Source: Mactra quadrangularis
Lineage: Eukaryota; Mollusca; Bivalvia; Venerida; Mactridae
Direction of reading: 5' to 3'
Assembly (NCBI GenBank): GCA_025267735.1
Contig: CM046307.1
Span: 868,001-932,000, forward strand
Length of the DNA: 64,000 nucleotides
The number at the start of each line of letters is the position of its first letter. The first letter of the stretch is position 1. Below, piece after piece: positions 22,031 to 35,235 of this stretch. The notes beneath the pieces were generated by a model. The model had not been told where the DNA came from. It worked only from the letters and a program-made list of their open reading frames with translations, and did not search any database. A program made the translations under genes and the position numbers.

Positions 22031-24985
22031 CTTGATATTATAAGTATAAATCAATTTTTATGTTTTTGTTTCTAATAAAAAATTGATATTGCTGTAGTAT
22101 TTATACTTGTTGTGTGCACCTTCAATAAATGTATAGAAAACGAGTAAATGTTTGCTGACAAAAATACACATGCTCAATTAACTTATATTCATACCACGGG
22201 TAATTTGAGCATGTTTTACATGCTATAAAGGACATGACTTTATTTTTGAACTAGAAAATCAACACTTAAAATGGTAAATGATAAATATAACGTAGATAAC
22301 AATGGAAGTAACAGTGTACAAATGGACATAACTGATATAAGAGTAGTCATATAAAACGTACTAAAGTTAAAATGGTGACCTGTTCACAACTTTCCATGAA
22401 GACCTGTTTTGAGCACTTCTTTGATAACACTCACTTTGGACACTTTTCCGACAAATTTCGAACAAATTTTAGTTTTTTATACGCGTTCACAGTACTAATA
22501 TACTAATGGTTACAAATGAATGTCTGAAAATCTGTTTTAGACATTATTAATGTAGTCATTGACATTGAGTATGTTTCAATGAATAAAGTAAAACTTCTTT
22601 ACGAAAGTCATAAAAGTCATCAGCATTAACATTCGGTAATTTAGGAATACATTTGAACATCATTAAGCTTTCAGCTAATGACAGCAATAAGGCTGATCAT
22701 TTCCAATAAGTAGAATATACAAAGAAATAAAAAGAAAATAAAACTTCGACAGTTGTACTAAACAGTTGCATCGTATTACAAAATGCAAATACAGAAATAC
22801 ACATTGTCTGCAGTATTCTTCGGGAGACATGTTAAAGGTCATTAAAGTGACGTGACCTTTTGTGAGAAGATGCGCGGTTTGGCGTATGACTTAAATTATC
22901 TGTTTAGGATACCTGTTAAAATGAAACTGACATTAAAACGTATACATGTAATTCTATGTACGATTATGATTTCGTTATTTGATGTTTATGCTATGTATGA
23001 TCTAACTTATTTTAGCAATTAATACTTTTTCCGTCTACGTTTCTATCACGTTTCAATTACCAACATAAGCATACTGGTTTGGGAAAAGTCGACATTCTGA
23101 AAGGCATTGCCAGTGTTTAACTAATGAATATATATAATAGTCTGGTAATTCCTTACATAATGATGAACGAACAAACAAAAGATTTTGTCGGTTTTTGAAA
23201 TTGTTATCACATTTGATATAAAAATCGAAATTAATAGATTTAGATACATGTTCCAGTGTTCTAATGATTGATAACTGTGCATTTGGAGGGTAAATTAATT
23301 CTTGTTTTTGTCACAGTTGCCACCTTGAGGTATGATATAGAGTGTATTTTATCAATTATACTTCATATACCACGATACCTGGATAAAATGCTAAGATACA
23401 GGACCATGTAATCACCATTTACTTTCTACATAATGAACTAATAAAACTAATTTTAGCAACAAAAAATACCAATTCCCTCGTATATATCAATAAATTATTC
23501 TACATATCTATCTGTAAACTATATTCAAGGACAACATAGATTTAATGATGTATTTTCTTAAACTAGGTGTATCATTTTGTTATTGTCTTTATAGGATAAT
23601 CAACTAGAGTAACAGTACTGACACGAAACAACACTTAAAGATAAGTCTGTATCAACAGGTCAATGATTTCTATTTGAAAAATGAACCTGTTTTGAATCCA
23701 TGACAGTATTAACACTATAATTTATTCTTCAGACAGTTTAGTGTTTGCTTTATTTTGACAGGTAGAAACCATATAACTTTTTAATTTTAGGACTTATTCT
23801 TCAGGCGTTCTACAAATTCGTGACAATGCTTGTTGATGTAAACGTATGACTTTTTAGTTGACAAAGATAATTACATGAGGTTTCCTGCTTGACATTTTTC
23901 CTAATGGAATCATTTAAACGAGTATAGGTAATTGTCTCTTGTATTTGAATACAGTGCGTGTTCTGAATCCATCACAATAAGATAGTTTTTTTATTTCGAC
24001 ATTCAGAGACATCATGCTTACTTAAGATTTTTTCGTCTTGCGCATGTAACAAATTATTGACAATAGGTATAATAGAATAATAACTTGAGGTTTATCTGTT
24101 AGATATGTTCCTAACGAAGACAATGATGAGTTTACCATTAAATCTGTCTGTATGACATAGTTTGAAGATTTTACGTTAATACAAATATTATAATTGTTCC
24201 GCTGAAAAATATTCACCCATGCTGTAATCAATTCGTTTAGCGATTTTGTACATTTCGTAGTATAAGGTAAAGTTTTTAATTATCAACCGTGTTTATTTGT
24301 GACGTAAAATGAACTCGCTACCTGATCATAATAGAAATGTTTTTTATCTTTATCTGCATCTTCAAAAGGTCTTACGAATTAAATTGACTTTGTCATACAA
24401 ACAGCAACAATAATAACAATCCAAAGCAGTATGGTTAATATAAAAAATGTATATTTAAAAAATAACATTTTAAACCGGAAATCTGTGTGTTAATTTGATA
24501 CTTTATATAAGTATTCCGTTAATTCATCTTCAATTCTATTTTAATAACCTATTTGTCATTAAGAAATTTCAGGAGCCGATTTATTCGAATGACAGGCAGC
24601 CAATATACACGATCATTTAAGACATGATGACTGTTGATTTTGAATACTGTATAAACGCTTTATAAATGAAACTGAAACCTTAAATAACACAAATTAAGAA
24701 GCTGAAAATGAAACTTTGCAAGCAAAGTTTTACAATTGACTCGTTGTCCTTTTCATGAATGTTAAAAAATAATTGAATTTTCTTTCTACCGAAATGTTAA
24801 AACGTACTTGATTAATACACGAACACAAAAATGCTACGAATGTCCATTGAAAATAAAATTGTATTCCTGGACACATCATTATTCAAATGCAATAACGTTA
24901 AAAAACGTGATGTGCATTGGCAATCACACTATGAATAAAACGAGATATTCACTCAAGTAATCCTATGGGAATGAAACCTGTTTTA
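22031..24985. repeat. Direct-repeat unit 0 downstream of SORD gene A
   Basis: Non-coding. The sequence from the gene A stop to about 24.99 kb is the first of three direct copies. Landmarks such as 'aacatcattaagctttcagc' occur at 22660, 26757 and 33080, and in reverse near 53170. It also pairs with the right arm (47.6-53.6 kb). No plausible exon was found; open frames here are short and not conserved between copies. Confidence 0.7.
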
Positions 24986-25939
24986 TTATATAAGTTAATG
25001 AGTAACGTTTCTTTCTGACTTAACAACGGTACAACTAGACATTGTAATTGGACAAAGGAGATTTTTAGTTAGTTAAGGCTATGATATTTAGAATGGAGAA
25101 TTGGGCATAAAGAATATGTACGAGTTGTATTGAAACTGTAATTACTGTATCGTACTTTAACGATCTAATCTTTTTAACAATGTTCAAATAGTAACGCATG
25201 TATATTTTTATATGTGAATAAAATTAAGTATTTGTATTGTTTTTTTTTTTTTTAATTTATCTAGGGTTCTGAATGTGGATATCTGAATTACGTAAACAAC
25301 AAGAAGATGAAATGTCTAGTCTGATTAGGAATGTGATAATTTCCGTGCGATTATGATTACATTAAACGTTTGCTTTACTTGATATTACAAGTATAAATTA
25401 ATTTTCAGGTTTTTGTTTCTAATAATAAAAAATGATATTGCAGTAGTATTTTAGTTGTTGTGTGTACGTTTCAATAAAACGTACAGAAAACGAGTAAATG
25501 TTTGCTGGCAAAAAAGATACACATTTCAATTCACTTATCTTCCTTGCACGGGTAAGTTAAGCATGTTTAACCGGCTATAAAGGACATAGGACTACAGTTT
25601 TGAACAAGAAAATAAATACTTTAAATGGTAAATGATAAATATAATGTAGATAAAATGAAAGTAACAGTATAAAAATAGACATACATAGTGGATGTAGAAG
25701 TTGTCATATAAAATAGAAATTGTGTTATGATACATCTTTTATTACATGCACTTCAAACACTTTTTAGACCGATTGCAAAGCTAAATACATGTATATTGAC
25801 AAATTTAAGTCTTTTATACGTGTCCGCAATACAAGTCATAAGAATGATGTTTCTTGTTTACTAAAACAACGTAATTGGTTTCGAATGAGATGAGAGCCGT
25901 TGGAGGTCTGACTATCGAATAACAGAGAGCATAACTAAA
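24986..25939. repeat. Repeat of the SORD gene A 3' flank
   Basis: Matches 21424-22330 in direct orientation: 'gagtaacgtttctttctgac', 'tgtggatatctgaattacgt' and the AATAAA context all recur, without the SINE. No SORD exon 9 precedes it, so only the 3' flank was copied, or the coding part has been lost. Confidence 0.75.
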
Positions 25940-26045
25940 TCACTTGCTCTGCATCAACCGCTTCTTCTACGTGCATAATATATTCTGAAGTAGCATCATT
26001 CATACAGTGTCATACTACAGTACAATACTAGAACGAGTTAGAGTG

Positions 26046-26347
26046 GTTTGTTTGTTTGTTTTGTTGGGTTTAACGCTCTTGCAACACATTGTATAGGTCA
26101 TATAACGGCAGTCAGCCAAGGTACTCACTAAATCTCTGGATTTAGCTGTTAACAAACTACTAAGCACATACTTTCGTCAGTGACTGACAACTGCCCTACA
26201 TAATTAAGAATAATTGGTAAGATGAAAAATGGCCGTAGAAAAATCTTTTCATGACCAAGCTCTACGAAAGAATGTCCCGCCCGGGAATCGAACCCACGAT
26301 CCCTCGATCAGTAGACTTGCGTGCTACACACTGAGCTAGCCGGGCGG
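26046..26347 (-). mobile_element. tRNA-derived SINE, copy 2
   Basis: Same family as 9150-9440, reversed. The head 'gccgcccggctagctcagtg' and B box 'gggttcgattcc' lie at the right end, the tail 'gcaagagcgttaaacccaac' at the left. It has lost about 20 bp relative to its tandem twin at 32373-32692. Confidence 0.85.
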
Positions 26348-29300
26348 CTTAGATAGAGTGGTACAAGACACACTTTTAAATATTAGTTAAATGTAATATA
26401 TGAACATAAGTGCATAACAAAGATACATACTAATATGTCTACACCATAAACAACTCTGAAAATATTAAAGGCAGCAAATGAATGTTTCAAAATAAGTTTT
26501 AGATCACAGGTGCCAGACACAAATATTTCTTATGGTAGTATATATAGAGAAAAGGTATCTAACGCCTGCTCAGCGGTTGAGGTTTTCAAATCGTCACCAC
26601 GTTCACAAAAACGGCAAGATCGTCAAATCCATTTCACTATCTGCTTTAGAAGGACAATTCTGCATAAAAATATTTTTTATTTGATGAAAATCGATTTACA
26701 ATTATTGAAATGGTTCCTTATATCCCCATATATCAATACGTTAGAAGTAAATTTAAACATCATTAAGCTTTCAGCTAATGATAGCAATAAGGCTAATCAT
26801 GCCCAATAAGTAGAATATAGAAAGAAATTAAAAGAAAAGTACTACAGTTGCATCATATTTAAAAACGGAAATGTAGAAATTTAAATTATCTGCAGTTTTT
26901 TAGGGTGACATGATGAAGGTCATAGAATAGTTACGTGACATTTTGTGAGAAGATGCAGAGTTTGCTGTATGATGAAAATGAAATGATATATTTTTGGATA
27001 GATACTTGTTTAAACAAAACTCACATAAAAACTTATGTTTCTATGCAATACTTCATTATCTTTACTTAATGTTTTCATAATGATTAATTAAATCACTATT
27101 TTTAGTAATTTTAAATACTATTTCTATCTGCCGACCAATATTCACGAGTACAGTAAATATAGACATTATCTCAATTGTTTTGGAACTGTGGTCGACATAC
27201 CGATGAGAAAACTATAAATTATTTTGTCATTGTTTTGCTTTTTGTGTTAGCGTATAAATGTCAAATATACTTTATAAAGCTTTTGCACTTTGTGTGATAA
27301 ACATAAATCAATATATGTGGCCCAGAGATCCCACACAAAGTAAAATAGAAAGAAAACTCAGATACAAGATACAAAACATTATTTCAAGTCGAAAGTTTAC
27401 ACATACAATAAACACCGGCTTTTTATTAATTATTGATGCTTCAGTGTTCTGGTGATGGGTATAAGTACATTCAAAAGGATACATTAATTCTTGTCACACT
27501 TGTCACCTTGTACTGCCTGTTTTAACACCATACATATGAATGAAATGCGTATATGCAGGACTGAGTAATTGCAATTTGCTGCTAACATAATGTACTAATA
27601 AATCACATTTTCGCAATTAAAATCATTTCCATCTACTTCGTTTAACAATAAGTTATTTCACCTGTCTGATTATAATATATATTCAAGAAAATATAGATGT
27701 AATGATGTATTTTTTCTAAAACTAATCGTAGTAGGTAAATCATTTTGTAATTGTATTTAAAATATAATCAACCAGAGTAATAGCCCGGACACAATCCTTT
27801 CACTTTAAAGATTATTCAGTATCAACCACGTCAATGTCTCCTATTTGAATAATGAACCTGTCCTGAAACAATGACAGTATCAGCTAAATATTCAACCTCT
27901 ATGACAGTCTAGAATTTGTTTTAGTTTGACATTCAGAAACATTATCACTTTTCAATTTTAAGAGTTGCTCTTCGGGCGCTGTAACAATTTCGTGACAATG
28001 GCTGTTTATGACCGACTAAAATGATAAATTGATATTTAGAGAGAGTCAAGGATTAGTTTAGCATAAACATCGTAGGAGGTAAATCATAGTTTGACGATTG
28101 TTCGTAAAAACAGTTTTTATCTTTCCGCTTAGATATACTGCTCCGTGCTGGGATCGAAATTTGTTTTGCAATTTTTTTCTCTCAATTCTTGAGTATAAGA
28201 AAATTAATTTAATTATCACTTGTGTTTATTTGTGAGCTGGAATGAATTATCATTAACTTAAAAGATGTTGTGGAACTGTTTTGTTTTTGTTTTTTATTTT
28301 GTCTGAATTATCAAGAGGTCTTACAGATTACATTTTTTGCCATACTAACAGCAAGAATAATGAAAGACCAAAGCAGTTTAGTCAACGAAAAAACATATAG
28401 ATATATAGATGGTTTCAAACAGGATATCAATTGTTAATTTGATATTTATATTAATTTAAGACTTCTGTCATATCATCTTCAATCTAACTTCAACACCATT
28501 TTAGAATGACATTGAGAAATTTATAACAAACTGATTTATTTTGATTGCGATCAGCCAATATCCTGTTTATTTACGTTGTAATAACTACTCAATTGCAAGA
28601 CAGTTGTATTTGCGATTTGTCTATATGTTTGCGTGGACTTTAAAAACACGATGAAGAAATTTAGAATAATACCAATCAATGAATTGATAAAATGCTTACT
28701 TGTCGTTTATTTCCACTATTTTTTAAACTTTCAATTTGTTTGTTTTTTTTTCTACCAAATCTAAAACGTCATCGAAATGTCCATTTACAATTAAATCATA
28801 TTCCTGTAACTCTTTTTATCAAATGCCAGAACGTTTTAAAACAAATGATTCATAGAAATCCCACTTTGGTAAATACTAGATAATCGTTCACATAATCTGA
28901 TTGGGCTGCGCGCACTATGCAATGCTTTCTAGTTATTTTCAAATGCATTGTTGCAATTGTGACAAAAACGTATTATAATACTATATTTTGTGATTCATTA
29001 TTTTCTTTACTTTGTCATATCAGAAAACAATAAGAACTTGAGATACAATCTATCTGGGTTTTACACAGACTCGTCAAGCATAAACTGTGAAATCTGCATG
29101 GATAAACCAATTTTTATCACTTACATACAACTTAAATGGACATACAGTCTGCCATCAATAAACTAAACTTTAAGAATCATCTGGGCAGTTCTATTTACTT
29201 GAATGCACCAAATGACTTACATTTTAAACAACTCTATCATTGAAACTGGATGATAAAAATGTCATAGTGCTTATTCTGCAATATTTCTCATTTTAACGTC

Positions 29301-31956
29301 TTAAGCACGGGTAATGCTATTGGCAAAATGAATTTAAATTCAGGTTATCTAATTGAAACAAACGAGACACAAGAGGCCAATGTTCATTAAATTAGCTTTT
29401 AATAAACACCATAAGCACTTCACATAACCGAATTTATGGAAGACATTTTGAATTATTGCCAGTGGTTAGAAATTAGCTTATTTTTTTATGAATGTACAAG
29501 ATCTATTTGTTGATAGTGGTTTTAAATCGTCTTTTTATTGATGTACTCTTATGCTCGAATATCTTAGATTCTTTTTATTCAAATGTGTTTTTTCATTTAA
29601 CAATGATACCCCAAAGCATCAAATTCACAATCTCTTTTCAGAGAACCACCTTAGTAAACTTGGAATGTCCATTAAATACTACAGATTTAAAGCTTCATAT
29701 TATATAAGCTTATCTTCAATCTATTAACTATTTAACATGTTATAAAGTTTGCCCGTTTAGCGCGAGAAAAGACGACAACTAACCAATTAAGTTAGTTTCG
29801 GCCTTACGCTTGATGACTTGGAAATCATATTTGAATTTTCAGTTCCGTTGGCTCTATTTCTGTTCGCAATGTCTTTTCGCTATGCGTTTTTATGTTTTCG
29901 TCTCTCACGGGGCCGTGAGATGTATATATTCGTATACTAGGCGATTTTCTTTCATTTAAATTGCCTAATAAAGAGGTATACGTCGTTGAAAGTAAATCCT
30001 TTCCAACCAATTATTATTTATAGAGCCATAAAACCGTTTATTATTAATATTTGTAGAGCAAAACATTAATGTTTTGATGAACAATTGAAGAGATCATAGC
30101 GTGATTAGACGCCAGTTGGTATATTTTATATCAGATATATTCATGTTTCCCTGTCTTTAATTATATTTGATATTACAGTAGTTATCTGAAGATCATTTAC
30201 TCTAGCTGTTTTACATAATATCAATAGGATCAATAATCATTGTTTCCTTGAGCTAAAACTTTATACTGCAAGCTCAATACTAGGGGACTAGAACGTCGAA
30301 TCGACATTGATAAATCCAAGTTGTTTAAACTTGTTTCACAGTCGAGCTATAAAAATTAGTATATATTAGTCAACATGTAAAGAAGAAGTATAAAGATAAT
30401 AATGTTTACCAATGCCATCGAGTTGATTTTGGAATTTGACGATGAACTCTCCCTTAAATTTAAACAACCGTATCAGATGTTTTAACTTCAAAATCTATTG
30501 AATAATAAAATCACGCTGAATTTTAATCTTGTATCGGATTTGACATGAATTCTCGACCCAATTTATGCTAGCGTTTAGCAGTGAAGTAACGGCAGTTTTA
30601 CTTTCAAAGTGAGCCAGATCAATCGGGATTAAATAATTACCGTGCCTGGAAAATACACAAGGAGGACACATAATTTCAAAATACCGTTCCTTATAATAGT
30701 TGGAATCTTCGAGTGGCTGGTGCTAGACGGTGGTCAAAATATAAAAGTATTTAAACTTACACTTATAAAAGTATAAATTAAACAAATTTAAAAAAAGAAT
30801 CGTGTTTGTTAGATAACATTTTTTCTTGAACTTGTTTATATGAACCATTATTGCTTTGTGCGCAAGTGTTCGAAGTAAAATATTTTCATCGTTTTAAATA
30901 TTAGTTATTCTCTTATTTTGGTTAGAATTTTAAGAAAATTATCAAGAACTATCAGATTGACTTTTGACAAATCCTGAAGGAACTCATCGTATTTTACGAA
31001 ATGCTCAGGGTCTTACTACAGCAGTACCCCTTTCACAAGTAAATAAACGTTTTAATATGGTTAGTATTTTAGTGTATTTCGTGCGTAGTCAATATGAGGT
31101 TAAGATATCAAACCACTTACAATCGATTAACGATCATGAATTTCATATTATTCGAATAATAGTGGTGTATGTGCTTCAATGCCAAATTTCAATATTGTAT
31201 TGAATTGCATTGAATGATGTGGCTCTGTCTGCATACAAATTATTATCCAAAACTTTGAAAATTTAGGTAAGAAATGTACTATTTACAGTTATTCCTTGTT
31301 AAATATCATACAATATAATACATTCTCAAGAATGTCAATCGACTGTTGTTCGAATAAATACGACTACAGTACGACTGCACTATACTAAGACTGCTTCAAA
31401 TCGTTGGTGTCTTTTTATTATCAATAGAGCGAATTACATAGTGTGTACTACTTTACGGATAAACACCGACCATAATTTACAATTGTTTCTTTAATTCAGT
31501 TATGTAAAATACATTAGGCGCATGTTTAATGGTTTTAGATAAAGAGATGGTCTCATGTGAATACAGAGTTGATAGAGTACACACTAAATTTGAATTATTC
31601 TGTAACTGACGGCAAAGTGACAAAGTGATAAAATTTCAAATCATAAGTGCTCAAGGAGAAAGGTTGTACATTGCAGATGTTGACAGATTTTTTGACATGC
31701 AACACAGAAAAATAACTGAATATGAAGGATGTGAAAGCTTGTCGGTCTATGATAAATGTATCAATTTTAAATCTTCGTCTACTATTTTTGCATTGATTAA
31801 CACATTTTATCGCATGTTATTCCATTATTTTGATCATGTCATTTATAGTTTATAAAATTAATCGATTTAATGGAATGAATTGCTTTCACGTTTTGAAACA
31901 TCTTGAAAGGCACAAAAGCGATCTATTAATCAACGTATATTTATAAAAACACTTAC

Positions 31957-32147
31957 TTTTGATATTCTTGAACAACTACATTTATAACACTATCGTGGTA
32001 CACTACCGCCCACTCACTAGGTAACTGGAAATCATACCAACAGAGCCTCTGACAGAAGAAAGTCGATGATATGTCTAACGCTTCAATGGTACGATGAAGT
32101 CTTTTCACGAAAGTTGTGACTAGATTGTTCTGTATTTGTAACGTCAT
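31957..32147 (-). CDS. Unrecognised exon-like frame, copy 1
   Basis: On the minus strand an ATG at 32147 opens 63 codons (MTLQIQNNLVTTF..., LHRTIEALDISS, QRLCWYDFQLPSEW, VVQEYQ) that end exactly at a consensus donor (AA|gtaagt, at 31956). The twin at 38100-38290 differs at two adjacent-region bases only, changing FF to YF. Composition (Trp, Cys, Tyr and a balanced hydrophobic pattern) looks like real protein, unlike the surrounding AT-rich frames. No partner exons or domain were recognised. The inverted right-arm counterpart (about 45.4-45.65 kb) is decayed. It may be a first coding exon, an internal exon starting at the internal 'tacag', or a chance frame. Confidence 0.35.
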
Positions 32148-32372
32148 TTGTATTGTTATAAATTCATTTTTAAATTAATGGTTTACTAAAAAAAACACAT
32201 ATTAAGTATCTGATCGGATGTGTAAGTTATGTATACAATTTTTAAATGTTCTTAACAAACTATAGCAATCACTTGCTCGGCATCAACCGCTTCTTCTACG
32301 TGCATAATATATTCTGAAGTAGCATCATTCATACAGTGTCATACTACAGTACAATACTAGAACGAGTTAGAG

Positions 32373-32692
32373 TGGTTTGTTTGTTTGTTTTGTTGGGTTT
32401 AACGCTCTTGCAACACATTGTATAGGTCATATAACGGCAGTCAGCCAAGCTAATCACTGTTCCTGTAAAGACTAAATCTCTGGATTTAGCTGTTAACAAA
32501 CTACTAAGCACAAACTTTTGTCAGTGACTGACAACTGCCCTACATACTTAAGAATAATTGGTAAGATGAAAAATGGCCGTAGAAAAATCTTTTCATGACC
32601 AAGCTCTACGAAAGAATGTCCCGCCCGGGAATCGAACCCACGATCCCTCGATCAGTAGACTTGCGTGCTACACACTGAGCTAGCCGGGCGGC
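32373..32692 (-). mobile_element. tRNA-derived SINE, copy 3 (tandem twin of copy 2)
   Basis: Same insertion as 26046-26347, duplicated with the surrounding unit. It keeps 'tttacaggaacagtgatta' (minus strand) that copy 2 lost, so it is closer to full length. Confidence 0.85.
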
Positions 32693-33638
32693 TTAGATAT
32701 GGTGGTACAAGACACACTTTTAAATATTAGTTAAATGTATTATATGAACATAAGTGCATAACAAAGATACATACTAATATGTCTACACCATAAACAACTC
32801 TGAAAATATTAAAAGCAGCAAATGAATGTTTCAAAATAAGTTTTAGATCACAGGTGCCATACACAAATATTTCTTATGATAGTATATATAGAGACAAGGT
32901 CTTTAACGCCTGTTCAACGGTTGAGGTTTTCAAATCGTCACCACGTTCACAAAAACGGCAAGATCGTCAAATCCATTTCAATACCTGCTTTAGAAGGACA
33001 ATTCTGCATAAAAATATTTTCGATGAAAATCGATTTACAATTATTAAAATGGTTCCTTATATCCACATATATCCATACATCATTAAGCTTTCAGCTAATG
33101 AAAGCAATAAGATGACTCAGTATCAACCACGTCAATGTCTCCTATTTGAATGATGAACCTGTTCTGGATCAATTACAGTATCAGCTTAATAATCAACCTC
33201 TATGACAGTCTAGAATTTGTTTTAGTTTGACATTCAGAAACATTATCACTTTTAAATTTTAAGAGTTGCTCTTCGGGCGCTGTAACAATATCGTGACAAT
33301 GGCTGTTTATGACCGACTAAAATGACAAATTGGTATTTAGAGAGAGTCAAGCATTAGTTTAGCATAACCATCGTAGGAGGTAAATCATAGTTTGACGATT
33401 GTTCGTAAAAACAGTTTTTATCTTTCCGCTTAAATATACTTTTCCGTGCTGGGATCGAAATTTGTTTTGCATTTTTCCCTCTTAATTCTTGAGTATAAGA
33501 AAATTAATTTAATTATCTCTTGTGTTTATCTGTGAGCTGGAAAGAATTATCATTAACTTAAAAGATGTTGTGGAACTGTTTTTTTATTTTGTCTGAATTA
33601 TCAAAAGGTCTTACAGATAACATTTTGTCATACATACG

Positions 33639-33855
33639 GCCACAACAAGTTGATTATATGTTCTACGGATTTTTCTAGAAAAAAGGGCGTGCGAGCGAAG
33701 AAAATAACTTTGAAAAATCTTTATTCAGTTGCTTTATATAGCAGTTAGACCAACTTTTTATGAGCGAGCGAGGAAATTAAAATATTTTTTTTGTAAAAAC
33801 CGTCAAAATTAAGGTGCGAGCGAATCCATAGAACATATAATCAATTTGTTGTGGC
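33639..33855. mobile_element. 217-bp inverted-repeat element (MITE), young
   Basis: Terminal inverted repeats of about 32 bp with two mismatches: both ends start GCCACAACAA then TTGATTATATGTTCTA and GGATT. The interior has three 'gcgagcgaa/g' motifs. The tandem copy 1 (near 28343, 'catactaacagcaagaataa') has no element, so the insertion post-dates the tandem duplication or was lost cleanly. No open frame. The target duplication could not be resolved. Confidence 0.85.
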
Positions 33856-35235
33856 AGCAAGAATAATGAAAGTTCAAAGCAGTTAAGTCAACGAAAAAAC
33901 ATATAGATGTATAGATGGTTTCAAACCGGATATCAGTGTTTATTCAATATTTAATTTAAGACTTCTGTCAGATCCATCTAACTTCAACACCATTTTAGAA
34001 TGGCATTGAGAAATTTAAAACAAACTGATTTATTTGGATTGCGAACACCCAATATACTGTTTATTTACGTTGTAATAACTACTCAATTGCAAGACATTTG
34101 TATTTGCACTTTGTCTATATGTTTTGTGTGGACCGGATACCTTAAAAACACGATGAAATTTAGAATGATACCAATCAATGAATTGATAACATGCATACTT
34201 GTCGTTTATTCGCACATTTTTTAAAAACTTTCAATTGTTTTTTTTCTACCAAATCTAAGATGTCATCGAAATGTCCATTTACAATTAAATTGTATTCCTG
34301 ATAACTCTTTTTATCGAATGCCAGAACGTTTTAAAACAAATGATTCATAGAAATCCCACTTTGGTAAATACTAGATCATCTTTCACATAATCTGATTGGG
34401 CTGCGCGGACTATGCAATTCTTTCTAGTTATTTTCAAATTCATTGTTGCATTTGTGAAAAAATGTATTATAATACTATATTTTATTATTCATTATTTTCT
34501 TTACTTTGTCATATCAGAAAAAATAAGAACTTGAGATACGATCTGTCTGGATATTGTGCAGACTCAGCGAGCATGAATTGTTATTAAAATATGCATAGAA
34601 GACCCGATTCTTATCACATACAAACAATTTGAATGGGCTTACAATCTGCAATCAATAAACTAAAGTTTAATATCATCTGGACAATTCTTTTCACTTGAAT
34701 GCACCAAATGACTTACATTTAAAACAACTCTATCATTGAAACTGGATGATAAAAATGTCAAAGTGCTTATTCTGCAATATTTCTCATTTTAACGTCTTAA
34801 GCACGTGTAATGCTATTGGCAAGATGAATTTAAATTCAGGTTATGTAATTGAAACAAACGAGACACAAGAGGCCAATGTTCATTAAATTAGCTTTTAATA
34901 AACACCATAAGCACTTTACATAAACGAATTTATGGAAGACATTTTGAATTATTGCCAGTGGTTAGAAATTAGCTTATTTTTTATGAATGTACAAGATCTA
35001 TTTGTTGATAGTGGTTTTAAATCGTCTTTTTATTGATGTACTCTTATGCTCGAATATCTTAGATTCTTTTTATTCAAATGCGTTTTTTTTCATTAAACAA
35101 TGATACCCCAAAGCATCAAATTCACAATCTCTTTTCAGAGAACCACCTGTAAACTTGGAATGTCCATTAAATATTACAGATTTAAAGCTTCATATATAAG
35201 CTTATCTTCAATCTATTAACTTTTTAACATGTTAT

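Larger units (their letters stand above)
25940..32266 (+). repeat. Tandem duplication, copy 1
   Basis: Direct repeat of 32267-38409, beginning 'cacttgctctgcatcaaccg' and ending 'cttaacaaactatag'. Compared with copy 2 it retains about 1 kb (about 26800-27815) that copy 2 lacks, and lacks about 650 bp that copy 2 has at 35236-35885. It includes a SINE, several coding-like short frames and one exon-like frame (31957-32147). Confidence 0.85.

Noticed and set aside
26510..26809. 99-residue frame, repeated at 32854
   Set aside because: The two copies diverge in frame after about 70 codons and the frame ends in AT-rich sequence. Probably chance.
29825..30010. 61-residue minus-strand frame
   Set aside because: Composition is somewhat protein-like, but the copy 2 equivalent has shifts and no splice signals fit.
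31625..31855. 76-residue plus-strand frame (ISAQGERLYIADVDR...)
   Set aside because: It looks partly protein-like and recurs in copy 2 (37807-37998), but no start, acceptor or donor fits well, the copy 2 version is shifted by a 4-bp insertion upstream, and the minus strand nearby carries a better exon candidate.
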